Below, piece after piece: positions 1 to 15,589 of a DNA stretch of 64,000 nucleotides (the stretch's first letter is position 1; every line of letters begins with the position of its first letter). The notes below the pieces were generated by a model, which had not been told where the DNA came from, searched no databases, and saw nothing but the letters and a program-made list of their open reading frames with translations. Source of the DNA: Piromyces finnis (taxonomy: Eukaryota > Neocallimastigomycota > Neocallimastigomycetes > Neocallimastigales > Neocallimastigaceae); the NCBI GenBank assembly GCA_002104945.1, contig MCFH01000010.1, forward strand, positions 186,001 to 250,000, in the 5' to 3' direction. The position numbers were made by a program, and so were the translations under genes.

Positions 1-911
1 ATATGGATAATAATATTTCAAACAAATAGAATTAAATGGGGTTATAAAATAGATGGTTTTTATGTTTATGTACCAAAAGGATAATAATTCAAATTTATAT
101 GTATATATAAATTTGAATTATCTAATTAATTAATTAATGCATATAGAATAAGAAATCCAGTGAAAAAAATAATAATACATAATAAAAATTTTTGTTTATT
201 TCCCAAGGATTATATATCTATAAATGTAAAAAATATTTATAAATGTTATTATCTATACATAATAAAAATTTCATTAATGCAATAATTAACAATTAAACGC
301 TATATCTATACAACATTATTTATAATTATTTTAGATATAGAAATTATTGTTACATAAATAATACATCTTAAGTTTGAAAATTTAAGCATTTAAATAAATA
401 TATGCTTATATCTAAATAAAGTAAAATAAATATACATTTTTAAGTTACTAATATAAAAATATATAACTATTAATATAACAATAAAATAAAAAATTAAAAA
501 TTAAAATCAATTCTTTTACAACTTTTTTTCTATAATATCTCTTCTGAAGTTTTATTATGAAGTATTATTATTTATTCTTCATTCTAATATAATAAAATGA
601 AAGAAAAAAAGTTTTATAATTAATTTTAAAATAATACTTATATTATTTTATATAATATACATAAAATCAATATTATTATTTTTTTAATATTAATATTTAA
701 ATGTATTCAAACGTAAATCAAAAATTACTTAAATTACTTCAATAAAGAATTTACTAGTTAATCTAAAACATTACATATATATATATTAATTCTATTTAAA
801 TAAAAAAAGTTTATCAAAAATTATGAATTTACAATTAATAGTAAAAATAATAATATCATAAAAAATATAATAATATACATTATTATATTATAATTTCAAT
901 AATAGTAATAT
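1..911. other. AT-rich stretch without a recognised gene
   Basis: Almost pure A/T with homopolymer runs. I see no open frame of credible composition, no tRNA-like or rRNA-like segment and no clear repeat. The right part (about 800-911) is probably the 3' untranslated region of the minus-strand gene that ends at 912. Confidence 0.6.
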
Positions 912-2498
912 TTATTGCTTTAATTTTTTTTGTTGTGGAAAGCTGATGGACGTTGTTTGACTTTCATATTTTCTTTTACGATTTAATAAATAATTGTCAA
1001 ATTTTGAATTACGGATAGTAATATTAGAATAAGATGATGAAGAAGAATTTTCATTATAAGATTCTTCTTGTTCATAACAATCATTCTCATTATTTGCGTT
1101 ATCTATTTTTATAAAAAAATATAAATATTTAGTTTATTAATAATTATAATTTTAATTATTAATATATAATAAACACATATACTAGATAAATATAATACCT
1201 TTATTATATATAGTTTTTGTTTGGTAGTCTTCAGCTTTAATATTTATACAATTTTCAGATTTCTTATTGATAGTATTATTTTTTGAAGAATCTTTTAAAT
1301 TGTTAATTTCTTCCTTGGGTATATTATGATATTTTTTATCAAAAGATTCTAACTCTACATTTGGAATAATTAATATGGATTGAGATTCTGAATTAGTAAT
1401 ATTTGTATCTTGACTGCTTTTATTGTTCATTTTTTCATCTCCTGACTCCTTTTCTTTCTTTATTTTGGCATCATTATCAACAGATGGTGGAGTTAAAATA
1501 TTTAAATTATCATATAATTTCATATTTATATTTCTATATGATAGGGTATTATATTTTAACTCTTTATTCATCTGTAGAGAATCATTTGTTGAATCATTAT
1601 GAATATTTTCAATGCTTTTATTATTGTTATTATTATCAAATGTTGTTATATTGGAAATAATGTTGTTGGTTGTTTCTGAATTATTTTCTGGGTATAATGT
1701 ATCATTATTTTTAGTATCCATGTTTTGAGGTACTGAGGTAGAAATTTCTGATAAACTAGATTGTACTCTACGAAAATCAGGATAATGAATTCTATTGATA
1801 TAGCTTTCATAACTTGGTGCACGTGATCTACGACGACGGTAATGTGCAGAAGGGGCATAAAGAGTATAATCTTCTCTAAGGGAGGATGAATTTGATATTA
1901 TTGGTGAAGAATTTTCAGAATTAAAAGAATGATTAGTAATGTTTTCATCTTGTTCAATTGTTTCATCATTTTCAATTTCTTCTTCTTCTTCTTCTACACT
2001 TTCTTCTTCATCTATATCATCTAAACCATTATTTTGTAAAATATCTCTTTGATTATAATATGTTTGCTGATAATATCTATTCATATTATTCATAGATAAT
2101 ATATTTCCATTTAAAAGTCTTTGATTATATTCACGATAATAAGCATTAACATTTTCAAAATTAACTGCTTGCACTCTATTAGCATACTCCTGATTATAAT
2201 TGGCATACCCATATACATTACTATTATTATAGGCATTGATTTCTTCAAAATGTTGTCTATTTAAATAATAATTGGGGTTTAAAGTTCTCCTTGAAAGCAT
2301 AGATAAAAATCTTTCAAAAGCCTCAGCCCTTTGGAAGAATCTTCTAGTACCAGTAATACTAACTAATTTTTGGAATGTTTCCTGAACAATTGGTATATTA
2401 TATATATTTAAATCCAATGAAAATTTTGCTAATCTTTCAAGATAGTGAAGGTGTTCCATCACTAACATTTCAGATTCTTCTGCAGATGGACCAAGCAT
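912..2498 (-). CDS. Unrecognised Asn/Ser/Glu-rich protein with a conserved-looking N-terminus
   Basis: Two exons, 2498-1199 and 1102-912, joined by a 96-bp GT...AG intron. The join keeps the frame (phase 1) and gives 496 aa. The first ~80 residues (starting MLGPSAEESEML, with a repeated EH/LERL-type helical pattern) look like a folded helical segment. The rest is low complexity: Asn/Tyr-rich, then an acidic block around residues 165-185, then Ser/Asn-rich sequence. The second exon ends with basic clusters (NRKRKYES and QQKKLKQ), which would suit a nuclear localisation signal. I do not recognise the family. The ATG at 2498 is the first in frame, and the upstream DNA is pure A/T. It could be a nuclear regulator, but that is inference from composition only. 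The coding status is well supported by length and by splicing in frame. Confidence 0.7.
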
Positions 2499-5400
2499 AA
2501 TGAACTTTTTTTTTTTTCTTTTCCTACTTAATAATAATAAAAATTATAAATACTGCTTTATATTATAAATAAATTATTATTTTAATTATTTTTTTCAATA
2601 TTAATATGAATTATTTAATAAAATAAAAATATATATATGTACTTTTTTTTTAGAAAAAAAAATACAAAGAAAGAAAAAAAAAAAGGTATATATATATATC
2701 AATATATGTTATCGTATATTTTACAAAATCTAATAATATTCCATGATTTAAGTTTTATGGTGTTTTAATAATTAATTTACTTTTTCATTTTTTTTTTTTT
2801 TGTATTATTTTAATATTATAGTTTATTTTTTGGAAACTATTAAAATTATGTAAAGTTATAAATAAAAAAAAAGAGGAAATACACTAAAAAGTATAATAAA
2901 TACAATCTATATATATTGATTTATAATAATATAACTTATTTAAAAGAATTACAAAAAAAAATTACTAAGTTTATTTATTAAATATCAAAATAACATAATT
3001 GATTATTTGAACTTATTATATATTATTAACTATATATAAATAACAATACAATTCTATATATTATTTTTTTATCTATATTAATTTATAAAATATGAAAAAA
3101 ATATATTTAATTAATAAACAACTAATATACAAAAATGAATTAAATTTAATATTATAAAGTTTATTTAAACAAAAAAATGGTGTTTTTTTTTTTTTATTGT
3201 ATTTCTACAAATATTTTATTTTTCATTTTATTGATATAAAATAAAAATTATGTTGATTTTTTATTTATTATTTATTAATCTTAATTTAAATCAATTATTT
3301 TCTTTCTATTTCTTTTATATAAATATATATTTAAGTTTTTAATTATTGTTTTTGTTAATGTTTTATTTATTTATTTACTTACATATTTATTTATTATTTC
3401 CTATTTTCAAATAAATATATTATATGGTTTTTTACTTTATTTAGTTTAATTTAATATATCTTTGTTGATTATTTAAATATCAATAACTTTAAATTAAAAA
3501 AAAGTTTAAATTTTTCTTTTTTAAAATTTTACTGAAGGAAAATATATTTATGGCTTTATTTTACTAAATAATATTAACTAATATAATTTCTTAATTTAAA
3601 TTATCATCTTTTGTGGCTTATATTTTAATATATATATATTTCCTATATAAAAATGATTAATACAAAATTATAATAAATAAATTTCTGTTGTGTTACATAC
3701 TATATCTTAAAAAAAAAATTGTATCCATCATATTTCTTTTTACCATCATTTATTTAATAATGCTTTTAAAGACTATTTATTAAAAAATATCTTATTTATT
3801 ACCATCATTTATTTTCTTATTAATTAATACAATTAATTTCAAATTATATGATGATTTTTTATTATAATTAGTTCAAGTTATATATTAGATTTTCTTTTTA
3901 AAAGATTATAAATCTTTAAATAGTTCAGTATAATATGTTTCTAGTGATAAAGGCTGAAATTACTATTTTTAAAATATTAAATCGGAAAAAACTAAATAAT
4001 AATAGATATAATGAAAATCCCTAAAAAATCATGATTTCTTAAAATAAAATATAAAATTTCCTATTCCAATGTTTTTGTCTTTTAAAATTTTTATTTTCCT
4101 TATTTCTTTTTCATGAAGTATAAATACTTTTATTTTATTTAAATATTAAATCTATTATTATTTTAAATATATATATTTAAAAATTATAATATTATTAAGA
4201 TTACATTGATATAAATAATAAAAAAGTTAATCAAAGTTTAAAAAAAAACAACTAAAATTTATATATTATTTGTATGATGAATAAAAATAAAAAAAAACAT
4301 TGATTTTTTTTTTTTTTTTTTACTTTAAATTATATTTAAATATATATAAATTTACATCTAATATAAGTTGTTGGGATAAAAAAACTTTAAAAGGTTTATA
4401 TATTATATTTATATTATAATCTATCTTTTAATACAAATGACAAGATTCAAATAACCCTAAAAAGCTAAAACTAATATTTTTAATTCTTTTAATTTAAATC
4501 AACTAGTGTAACATTCGCAAAATATATATAAATAACACATTTTGAATTTTAAAATCAAGGAATTTTTTTTCTTTGAAGGATATCATAGAATTATTACTAT
4601 TACTATTACTATTACTATTACTATTACTATTACTATTACTATTACTATTACTATTACTATTACTATTACTATTACTATTACTATTACTATTACTATTATT
4701 ATTATTTAAATTATAAAATAAATAAATCTTCACAAAAATTAAAATATTATTAAATTACTTTCAAAGTTTAACAGAAATAACAATAAGGTTTAATTGTTTT
4801 TTTTTATATTTTCATTATAATTTTAATTATAATAGTATTATTAGTACTATACTTTATGATTTCAATATTCCATGTTATAACTATTGAATTCATCCTTAAA
4901 ATTAATAATTAAACAGAGTATATTTAAACTAATGTTATGTTTACTTTTTAATACTCAACATATACATATAGAATATTCTATTAATATTATTATAATTTAA
5001 TTAATACTATATTATTTTTTGTATTAAAGTTTGTTTTTAATTAAAAATTGGATAAATAAAATTAAATTAAAATTATAATTAAACTAAAAATATTATAAAC
5101 TTATTATGTTGTAATATGAGCTTGATGAAACAATTATTAAATATTCTACTTTATTCACTGAAGAAATTTGATTTAATTATATATATGGATTTAATATATT
5201 TTATTTATAATTCACTGATCATCAACTCAAGACATAATATTTTGTCTGCGGATACATTTCATACAAATCATTTAAAAGTTATTATATATCTGGAGATATT
5301 AGTATGAATATTTTAAATAACCTCAACATAACTATTAAGAATTACATTTAACAATTTTTATTTTTATATTTTATACAGAATATAATATAACGTTTTAATA

Positions 5401-6737
5401 TTTATATCATATTTAAATATATTTGAAAAATTATAACAATATATAAACTTATAATTATTATACTATAATAGCATAATTAATTTGAGTTGTTCAATATTTT
5501 ATAATTTTATCTTTTATTGTGAGAAAATTTTACTTATTTAACTTATGAATGTAAAAAATATTAATTTATATTATGATTTTATTAATATAAATATAGTTAA
5601 AAAGGTTATTGATTTTAACTATGCTATATACCATATGCTATATACCATGTTGATATAAAAAATACATATTTTGGCTTCGATATTGTAAAAATTAAACTTA
5701 CATATGCTTCAAAATATCGAAATTATAGCTTAATTAATAATGATATTATCTATTTCTCGTGCTAGAAATGTAGAAATGATGATTTAATAAGGAAATTGAA
5801 TATATAACCAATAAAAAAATAATGTAAATATATATATATTTCGGCATTAAATAATAAAAGATGTATGTACAAATTCTGGTCAATTTATTATTTACATAAT
5901 TTTGATGTTATATTATATGATATTATTTTACTAATAATTATAGATTATATAACATAATTATTAATTATTAATTAAACTGAAAATTATACTACCTTTTTAG
6001 TAAAAATAGGGTTATTAGATCTTCATATAATAAATATATATAAAATATGAGCTCTCTCTTTTAATACCTATTGAAAACCATTTTGATAATTTGAAATTTA
6101 TAAAATAGTTAAAACTTAAATTTTAATATTTTCTATTATTAATAAAGATTTTGATAAACCATATTCAATAAGATAATATTCTTTAATTACAAAAAACTAC
6201 ACGATAGTAAATAATTAATGTTAATTCTAATCAATCTTATTTATATTATCTATAAATGATAGTTTCAAGATTCATTTTAATATACTAAAATATTGTTTTT
6301 CTTAAAAATATATATATATCAATAAGGATCACTTTTAGAAAATGTATAATGAATATATATAATATATAAGCCACAATATACAAAAATACGAATTTAATTG
6401 TTATTACATTACGCTAATAAACAAACCACCAAACATTATGTAAATTTATAATCTTTTTTTTTTTTAAATAGATTAAAAAATCCTGACATTTTAAATAAAT
6501 TTTCCACATGTGTTTTTACACAATATTTTTTTGATAAATTTTATCATAACCTTTTATATACAAAATACAAAGTTATCTATCCAATTATTTATTATTTATT
6601 TTATTTAAAAAATTAATTCTTTTTTTTTTTTTTTTAAATAATATACTTAAAAAATACTGAAATAATAGGAAAAAATATAATTTAATATAGTAATTATATA
6701 TAAGTAATACCGAAATAACAGTATAATTTTTGAAAAA
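2499..6737. other. 4.2-kb gene-poor AT-rich region
   Basis: No convincing gene. It contains a (TTACTA)n array (4591-4698), a 14-bp unit repeated twice in tandem (5620-5647) and a 9-bp inverted repeat (5676-5684 with 5713-5721). A 63-codon open frame near 5116-5307 has the Ile/Leu/Asn/Lys composition expected of random A/T sequence. The region between about 5,600 and 5,760 is slightly more complex than its surroundings and could be decayed element DNA, but no family is recognisable. Confidence 0.55.
4591..4698. repeat. Hexanucleotide microsatellite (TTACTA)n
   Basis: About 18 near-perfect copies of TTACTA, grading into (ATT)n at the right end. The minus strand is open across it and would read Asn-Ser dipeptides, but nothing else there suggests a gene. 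The same motif forms the much larger array near 55.3-56.2 kb. Confidence 0.95.
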
Positions 6738-8447
6738 ATGAGTAATTTAACACAGTCAACTTCACTTAATAGTTCACAAAAGAGTCTAAGCGATTCACAA
6801 AAAAATTTAAGTGACTCACAAAAAAATTTAAGACCATTTAGAAATTCTTCAAGAAAAGGTCTTTCAATAATCATTAAAATTGGTACTTCTTCAATTTGTG
6901 ATGAAGTAACACATTTTACAAAATTATCAACTTTATCTCAACTTGTAGAAACTATCGTGGAACTTAAAAATAATGGAAATGATGTAATCTTAGTTACTAG
7001 TGGTGCTGTAGGAACTGGTTTACGTAGATTAAATCAAGCAACTAAACCAAAAGTTATTTCAAAAATTCAAGTAATTATTATTTGAAAAATAGTGTATTAT
7101 AATAATAATATTTAATTGACATTTCATACAGATATATAAAAATAAACTGTTCAATCGTTTTTAACATTATTATTAAATATTAATAATATATCTAAATAAT
7201 TAACAATTTAATTAACATTGTAAAACAAGGCTATTGCAGCTGTTGGTCAAGGAAAATTAATGAGTCAATATGATGATTTATTCGATCAATTCAATCAACC
7301 AATTGCCCAAGTTTTACTTACAAGAAATGATCTTACTGAAGTAAATATTAATATTATATATTTATGTTAATATTTATAAATAATAAAATGATATAAATAA
7401 GTTGCAAAAAATATATCTAACTATTTATATATAATAAAAATAATAAAATAGCGTAGTGCATATTTAAACGCTTGTGCAACTTTTGAAGAATTGCTTAATA
7501 TGAATGTAGTTCCAATTGTTAATGAAAATGATACCATTTCCGTCGCTGAATTACGTTTTGGTGATAATGATACTTTATCAGCAATTACAGCTGGTATGGT
7601 CAATGCAGATTATTTGTTTTTATTAACTGATGTTGACGCACTTTATACTGATAATCCAAGAATTAATCCAGAATCAAAAGCTATACATGAAGTAGACGAT
7701 ATTTCAAAATTAAAAAGCGAAAGTGAGTTAATTAATAATTAGTTTATTATTATTTCATATGAAATAAAAATAAAAATAAGTAAATAGAATGATTATACTA
7801 ATATTTTATATTTAATTATGAAAGTTTCATTTACTTCATCTGGCTCATCCTTAGGTACAGGTGGTATGGCTACTAAATTAATCGCTGCTGAACTAGCAAC
7901 AGCTGCTGGCTGCAAAACTGTTATTTTATCTGGTAAACAACCAGGTGATATAATAAAAGTTCTTGATTATGCAAAAGAACATCCAAATGAACCACCAGTT
8001 ATTGGTACACACTTTAAAGCTAAGGAAAATCCAATGGTTGATAAAAAGTGGTGGATTATGTATGGACTTGCAACTAATGGTAAATTATATATTGACAAAG
8101 GTGCTGTTAGTGCTGTTGCTCTTCATAAAAGCAGTTTATTTGCAGCTGGTATTAAAGAAGTGGAAGGAAACTTTAATGCACATGAATCAGTTTTAATGGT
8201 TTATAAGCACACTCAAGAAGATGGTACTATTAAGGAGATTGAAGTTGGTAAAGGATTAGTTACATATACAAGTACTGAAATTAATAGAATCAAGGGTCAT
8301 AAAAGTAAAGATATTTATAAATTACTTGGATATATGGATTCAGACTATGTTATTCATAGAGGAAATATAGCTATTATGTTAACAGATGAAGATAAGCATA
8401 TTATAAACCTTGAAGAACAATGTACATGTAAAGAAGATAAAAAATAA
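6738..8447 (+). CDS. PRO1: Glutamate 5-kinase (gamma-glutamyl kinase), proline biosynthesis
   Basis: Phosphorylates glutamate to gamma-glutamyl phosphate, the first step of proline synthesis in the cytosol. Four exons (6738-7070, 7230-7340, 7452-7722, 7825-8447) give 445 aa with all phases consistent. Family motifs run in order: IIIKIGTSS (start of the amino-acid-kinase fold), [64 protein letters not shown] and [17 protein letters not shown]-terminal PUA domain follows from about [13 protein letters not shown] to the end, as in bacterial and fungal monofunctional kinases. The acceptor of exon 4 is chosen inside an ATGAAAG string because only this site restores both phase and the [13 protein letters not shown] alignment. 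Residues ~13-32 carry a Ser-rich tandem repeat (SQKNLSD) ahead of the kinase fold, an unconserved extension. There is no fused glutamyl-phosphate reductase, unlike animal and plant P5CS. Confidence 0.93.
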
Positions 8448-9217
8448 AACATAAATTTAATATTATCATTTTTAATATTATAAATGAGAATTTTAATGTT
8501 TTTTTTTAAAAAAAAAAAAAAAAAAGAAATAATGAGTAAAATAAAAATAAAATAGCTTCTTGCTAATTATAATTATATAACTAATGAGAAGGGTTTTTAT
8601 CCTTAAAAATATATATATATATATATATATATTATATACATTTTATTATCTATCTTTAAAAATAATCATATAATAAATTATATCAAAAATCGCATATTTC
8701 TTAAAAAAAGAAAAACATAAATTTAAAAGATAATATAAATAATAAAGTAATAAAAATAAATATTAAAAATAAAAATATGTAAAAGTAAATCTTATGTGTT
8801 GAAAAAAATACTATAAAAGAATTTATATTCAATAAAAGATCATACATATTAAAAATGTATTTAATGTTATATAATAATGTATTTAGTTATGTAATTAATT
8901 AATAATAATTTTATTAATATTTTTTAAAAAAGAAAAAAAAAACAAATTAATTAAAATATTAAATTAATAATTATTCTTTAAAAAATAATATATTTATGTG
9001 TATATTTATATGAAATAATAATTTTTATTTCATATATAGTTATTCTTTTTTTTTTTTTTTTTAAAAAAAGTAAACGTAATAAAATTTGTAATTTATTTTT
9101 TATTAAAAAAAAAGAAAGAAAACAATTTCTAAATTATAAAATAAAAATAAAAATATAACAAAGAAAATAACAACATAAATAAATATAATATATTTTTGAT
9201 CAATATAATTTACTAAA
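8448..9217. other. Intergenic A/T, no gene seen
   Basis: Region between the glutamate kinase stop and the Rpt2 start codon. It holds homopolymer A and T runs and an (AT)n stretch near 8607-8630. The right end must contain the Rpt2 promoter, but no specific element can be identified. Confidence 0.6.
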
Positions 9218-11827
<2,610 letters not shown>

Positions 11828-13031
11828 GTTATATTCTTTATGTATATGCATCATGATATTATATGTGTATATGTTTATTCGCAAAAAAGTTATTAATTCA
11901 ACTGTATAAAAAACTGGAAAAAAAATAAATAAACAAATAACAAATAATTAAAATTTATAATATATTTAATAACGATAAATAGCATTAATTAATATATAAT
12001 TTTAATATTTCATAATTACTATATTTAAATCAAAAAAAGAAGAAAAAAAATAATATATAGTAATATTTATATGTTAAAAGTTGTTTTGTTATTTATAATA
12101 AAACTATTTCATATAAACATAATAATAAAAATAATAATAACTAAAAAAAAATAAATAAATAAAAAATTAAATAAATAAAAAAAAAAATAAAATAAAACAT
12201 CAAATCTTTTTTAAAAAAAAAAAAAAAAAAGAATAAACCTAAAAATCTGAAATAATGATAAAATAAATAAATAAATAAGAAATAAAATAGGAAAAAAGAC
12301 TTTTTTGAAAAAAGGGAAAATATACATCTAATATATTAAAAGGTTAAAAGGTTTTTAATGTTTATTACTAAAATTGAAAATTTAATTTTTTATAAAAAGT
12401 TCATTTTACATTTTACTTTTTCATCATTTTTAAATTGGTTGTAAATTATAAATATATATTTTTAAAAAAAAACTGTAAATATTGTTAAAGTAATAGAATC
12501 AATAGAATTACTAATTGACATTTTAAATAAGTATTTTCACGTGTTAAAAAAATAATATAGGTTAATTTTATGCAGAAAGAATTTAATGCACATGTATAAC
12601 TAAAGTGTCTTTTTTTTTTTTAATTATCAAAAACTATAATACTATAAATTGTTTTTATATTTATATCATTTTTAAATAATTAAATCAATTTTGAATAAAT
12701 TTCTTTTATCTTTTATAGGAAAAATAAATTATAAAATTATTATATAAAATTATTTCTATAATTCAGTGTAAACATAATTCCAATTTCAATTTCAAATGAA
12801 TTCGCAAAATATCAAAATATAATACTAAAATTCTATACAAAACAACAATACACTTTTTGTTATTTTTTTTTAAATTTATTATATTTTTTTATTTTTTTTA
12901 TTTTTTTTAATTTCTTTAGTATAATTATTTATACTTCATTTATTTGCTTTTAGATTTTCATGCATTTATTTGCATTAATTTTTACTTTAAAATTTTAATT
13001 AAAAATAATTTATTGTTTAAATGTGATTTAC
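11828..13031. other. Convergent intergenic region, no gene seen
   Basis: Lies between the 3' ends of RPT2 (+) and the sulfhydrylase gene (-). It is A/T sequence with poly-A and poly-T runs, presumably the two 3' untranslated regions. Nothing structured was noticed. Confidence 0.6.
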
Positions 13032-14303
13032 TTAGTTAAGAGCTTGTTCAATATCAGCAATGATATCTTCAACATCTTCAAGACCGACAGAGAATCTAAT
13101 TAAATCAGATGGAACACCAGCCTTAATTAATTCTTCTTCAGATAATTGCTTGTGAGTAGCATTAGCTGGATGTAAACAGCAAGTACGGATATCAGCAACG
13201 TGAGTAACAATAGCAGCTAACTTTAATTTCTTCATGAATTCTTCAGCAGCCTTTCTACCGCCCTTAACTCCGAAAGAAACAACACCACTGGAACCATTTG
13301 GTAAGTACTTTTGGGCTAAAGCGTGGTATTTGTTGCTTTCTAAATCTGGATAATTAACCCAGCTGATCTTGTCATTGCTTTCTAAGTACTTAGCAACAGC
13401 TAAAGCATTTTCGCAATGTCTCTTTATACGAACATGTAAACTTTCTAAACCAATATTAAGTAAGAAAGCATTGTGTGGAGATGGAATAGAACCTAAATCT
13501 CTCATTAATTGAGCAGTAGCCTTGGTAATGTAAGCACCTTCTAAACCAAATCTTTCAGTGTAAGTAACACCGTGGTAACTGTCATCTGGAGTAGTTAAAC
13601 CTGGGAACTTATCAGAGTATTTGTTCCAGTCAAACTTACCCTTATCAACGATACAACCACCAACACTAGTAGCATGACCATCCATATATTTAGTAGTAGA
13701 GTGAATAACAATATCAGCACCAAATTCAAATGGTCTGCAATTGATTGGAGTAGCAAAAGTATTATCAATGATTAAAGGAACACCATGAGCATGAGCAGCA
13801 TTGGCGAATCTTTCAATATCAAAAACAACAAGAGAAGGATTAGCAAGAGTTTCACCAAAGACAGCCTTGGTGTTTGGCTTGAAAGCAGCTTCTAATTCTT
13901 CATCAGAAATGTTTGGGTCAACAAAAGTAAATTCAATACCCATTCTCTTCATGGTAACAGCGAAAAGATTGTAAGTACCACCGTAAATATTAGTGGAGGC
14001 AATAACGTGATCACCACAACCAGCAAGATTGAAAACTGAGTAGAAAGAAGCAGCTTGACCAGAGGAAGTTAACATAGCAGCAGAACCACCTTCTAAAGCA
14101 CAGATTTTAGCAGCAACGTAATCATTAGTTGGGTTTTGAAGACGAGTGTAGAAGTAACCACTGGCTTCTAAATCAAATAATTTACCCATATCTTCACTAG
14201 TATCATATTTGAAAGTGGTACTTTGGATAATTGGAATGACTCTTGGTTCACCATTCTTTGGTGTGTAACCAGCTTGAACACACTTAGTATTTATTCCAGT
14301 CAT
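13032..14303 (-). CDS. MET17: O-acetylhomoserine sulfhydrylase (PLP enzyme), bacterial-type
   Basis: Makes homocysteine from O-acetylhomoserine and sulfide (direct sulfhydrylation route to methionine), cytosolic. Single exon, 423 aa, a full-length Cys/Met-metabolism PLP enzyme. Visible motifs: SGYFYTRLQNPTNDYVA near the N-terminus; IYGGTYNLFAVT; FGETLANPS; the PLP-contacting Asp180 in IIDNTFATP; the Schiff-base Lys205 in STTKYMDGH; FPGLTTPDDSYHGV; and HVADIRTCCLHPANATHKQ, typical of sulfhydrylases rather than cystathionine enzymes. The sequence resembles what I remember of clostridial enzymes far more than yeast Met17, particularly over KNGEPRV...FKYDTSEDMGKLFDLEASGYFYTRLQNPTNDYVAAKICALEGG. 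It has no intron, while most neighbours have several, and its base composition is clearly less A/T-rich. The gene symbol is by function; bacterial descent is inference. Confidence 0.93.
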   Translation of the reverse strand: MTGINTKCVQAGYTPKNGEPRVIPIIQSTTFKYDTSEDMGKLFDLEASGYFYTRLQNPTNDYVAAKICALEGGSAAMLTSSGQAASFYSVFNLAGCGDHVIASTNIYGGTYNLFAVTMKRMGIEFTFVDPNISDEELEAAFKPNTKAVFGETLANPSLVVFDIERFANAAHAHGVPLIIDNTFATPINCRPFEFGADIVIHSTTKYMDGHATSVGGCIVDKGKFDWNKYSDKFPGLTTPDDSYHGVTYTERFGLEGAYITKATAQLMRDLGSIPSPHNAFLLNIGLESLHVRIKRHCENALAVAKYLESNDKISWVNYPDLESNKYHALAQKYLPNGSSGVVSFGVKGGRKAAEEFMKKLKLAAIVTHVADIRTCCLHPANATHKQLSEEELIKAGVPSDLIRFSVGLEDVEDIIADIEQALN

Positions 14304-15164
14304 GTTAACTAAATTATTTTTAATTATAAAAAAATGTGATTTTTACCAAAAAAAAAAAAAATTATATATATACTACAAAAATACTTGTTTACATTACACC
14401 AATAGATTAATAGATATAATAATAAAACAAAAAAAAATAAAATTTAAATTATTGGCAGATTACTAAAAAAATATTTAAAAAAAAAATAATTGAAAATAAT
14501 TTAAAAATAATGATATCATATGACTATTAGTTAATGTTTATATTTTTTTATGTTTAAATCTAATAAATATAAGTATAATTAATATAAAACAGTTTTTAAT
14601 TTCTTTCAATTAAATAATATATATATTATCATATTTTTACAATAATATATTTATATTTATCATTTAACAACTAAGTCTTCTTTTTTTTTTAATGCTTTTT
14701 AATAAAATAAAAATTTATACAACAACTAATTAATAATCATATTTCTATTAATTTATATATTATAATTATTTAATAAGAATATTCATTATTCGTTTGATAT
14801 ATAAAATTAATTTATTATTCCTTTTTTTGCTAATCTTTGATATAAAACTCTTGAATATTTTCATTTAAAAAATTTTTATTTTTTACATTTAATTCTAATA
14901 ACATTAACATCAATGATACATATGTATAAAATAAAGATATTAAATAAATTAATGCCCTATCTATGGTAATCCTTACTTTTGATTCTCTACGTAACTAGAA
15001 TAATAATTTTCATCCAAATATTCCTTTTTAAACAAATATTCACAAATTTCTTTTAAAACTAAAAAATAAATAAAAATAAATTTTTATCATCAAAAATAAA
15101 ATATTACATAAATTTATTTATTATAAATTTTTAAATTTAATATATTATAAAAATAAGAAATGTA

Positions 15165-15370
15165 AGCCATCTTTAATACAATGTGATATCTCTAGATCGA
15201 ATTTAATCAATCAGAACCAACATCATTCAGAAAACAGCTATTCTTTTCATGTACCATGGAAGAACACTATCATAAAATCTCTTCTCTAATGTTCATAGTA
15301 GTACATTTATGGGATAGAAGAGATTTCGTATCAAATCTTTATGATTCGAAAAACTTCTGAAGTTTAAAAA
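15165..15370. ncRNA. Possible structured RNA, island A
   Basis: A segment much richer in G/C than its surroundings with no coding frame. It contains an 11-bp perfect inverted repeat (15275-15285 with 15316-15326, 30-nt loop) enclosed by a 6-bp pair (15197-15202 with 15344-15349). No motif of a known small nuclear, nucleolar or tRNA family is recognised, so the strand is unknown. It could also be relic mobile DNA. Confidence 0.3.
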
Positions 15371-15589
15371 TGATGCAATATTGTTTTGGTTTATATATTA
15401 TTCCAATATTAAATATACTAATTTGTTTATTTTGAATAAGTGTATTCAAAATATTATTGGTTAACAGAAATATTTTACAATGTATTATCCAATAATAAAT
15501 AAGTTATAAAAATCTTTTGTGATTGGTTAGTAAATAATTTTCAATAAGTATAAAAATGATGAATGTAATATTTATTAAACTCTATTCTT

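Noticed and set aside
4503-4733. 76-codon Asn-Ser repeat frame on the minus strand
   Set aside because: Only the (TTACTA)n array is open; flanks have random A/T composition and no splice-compatible neighbours.
5116-5307. 63-codon plus-strand frame near 5.1-5.3 kb
   Set aside because: Ile/Leu/Asn/Lys-dominated composition as expected by chance; no motif or splice partner.
15340-15352. GATTCGA string resembling a tRNA T-loop
   Set aside because: No acceptor stem, D-arm or anticodon arm can be built around it.
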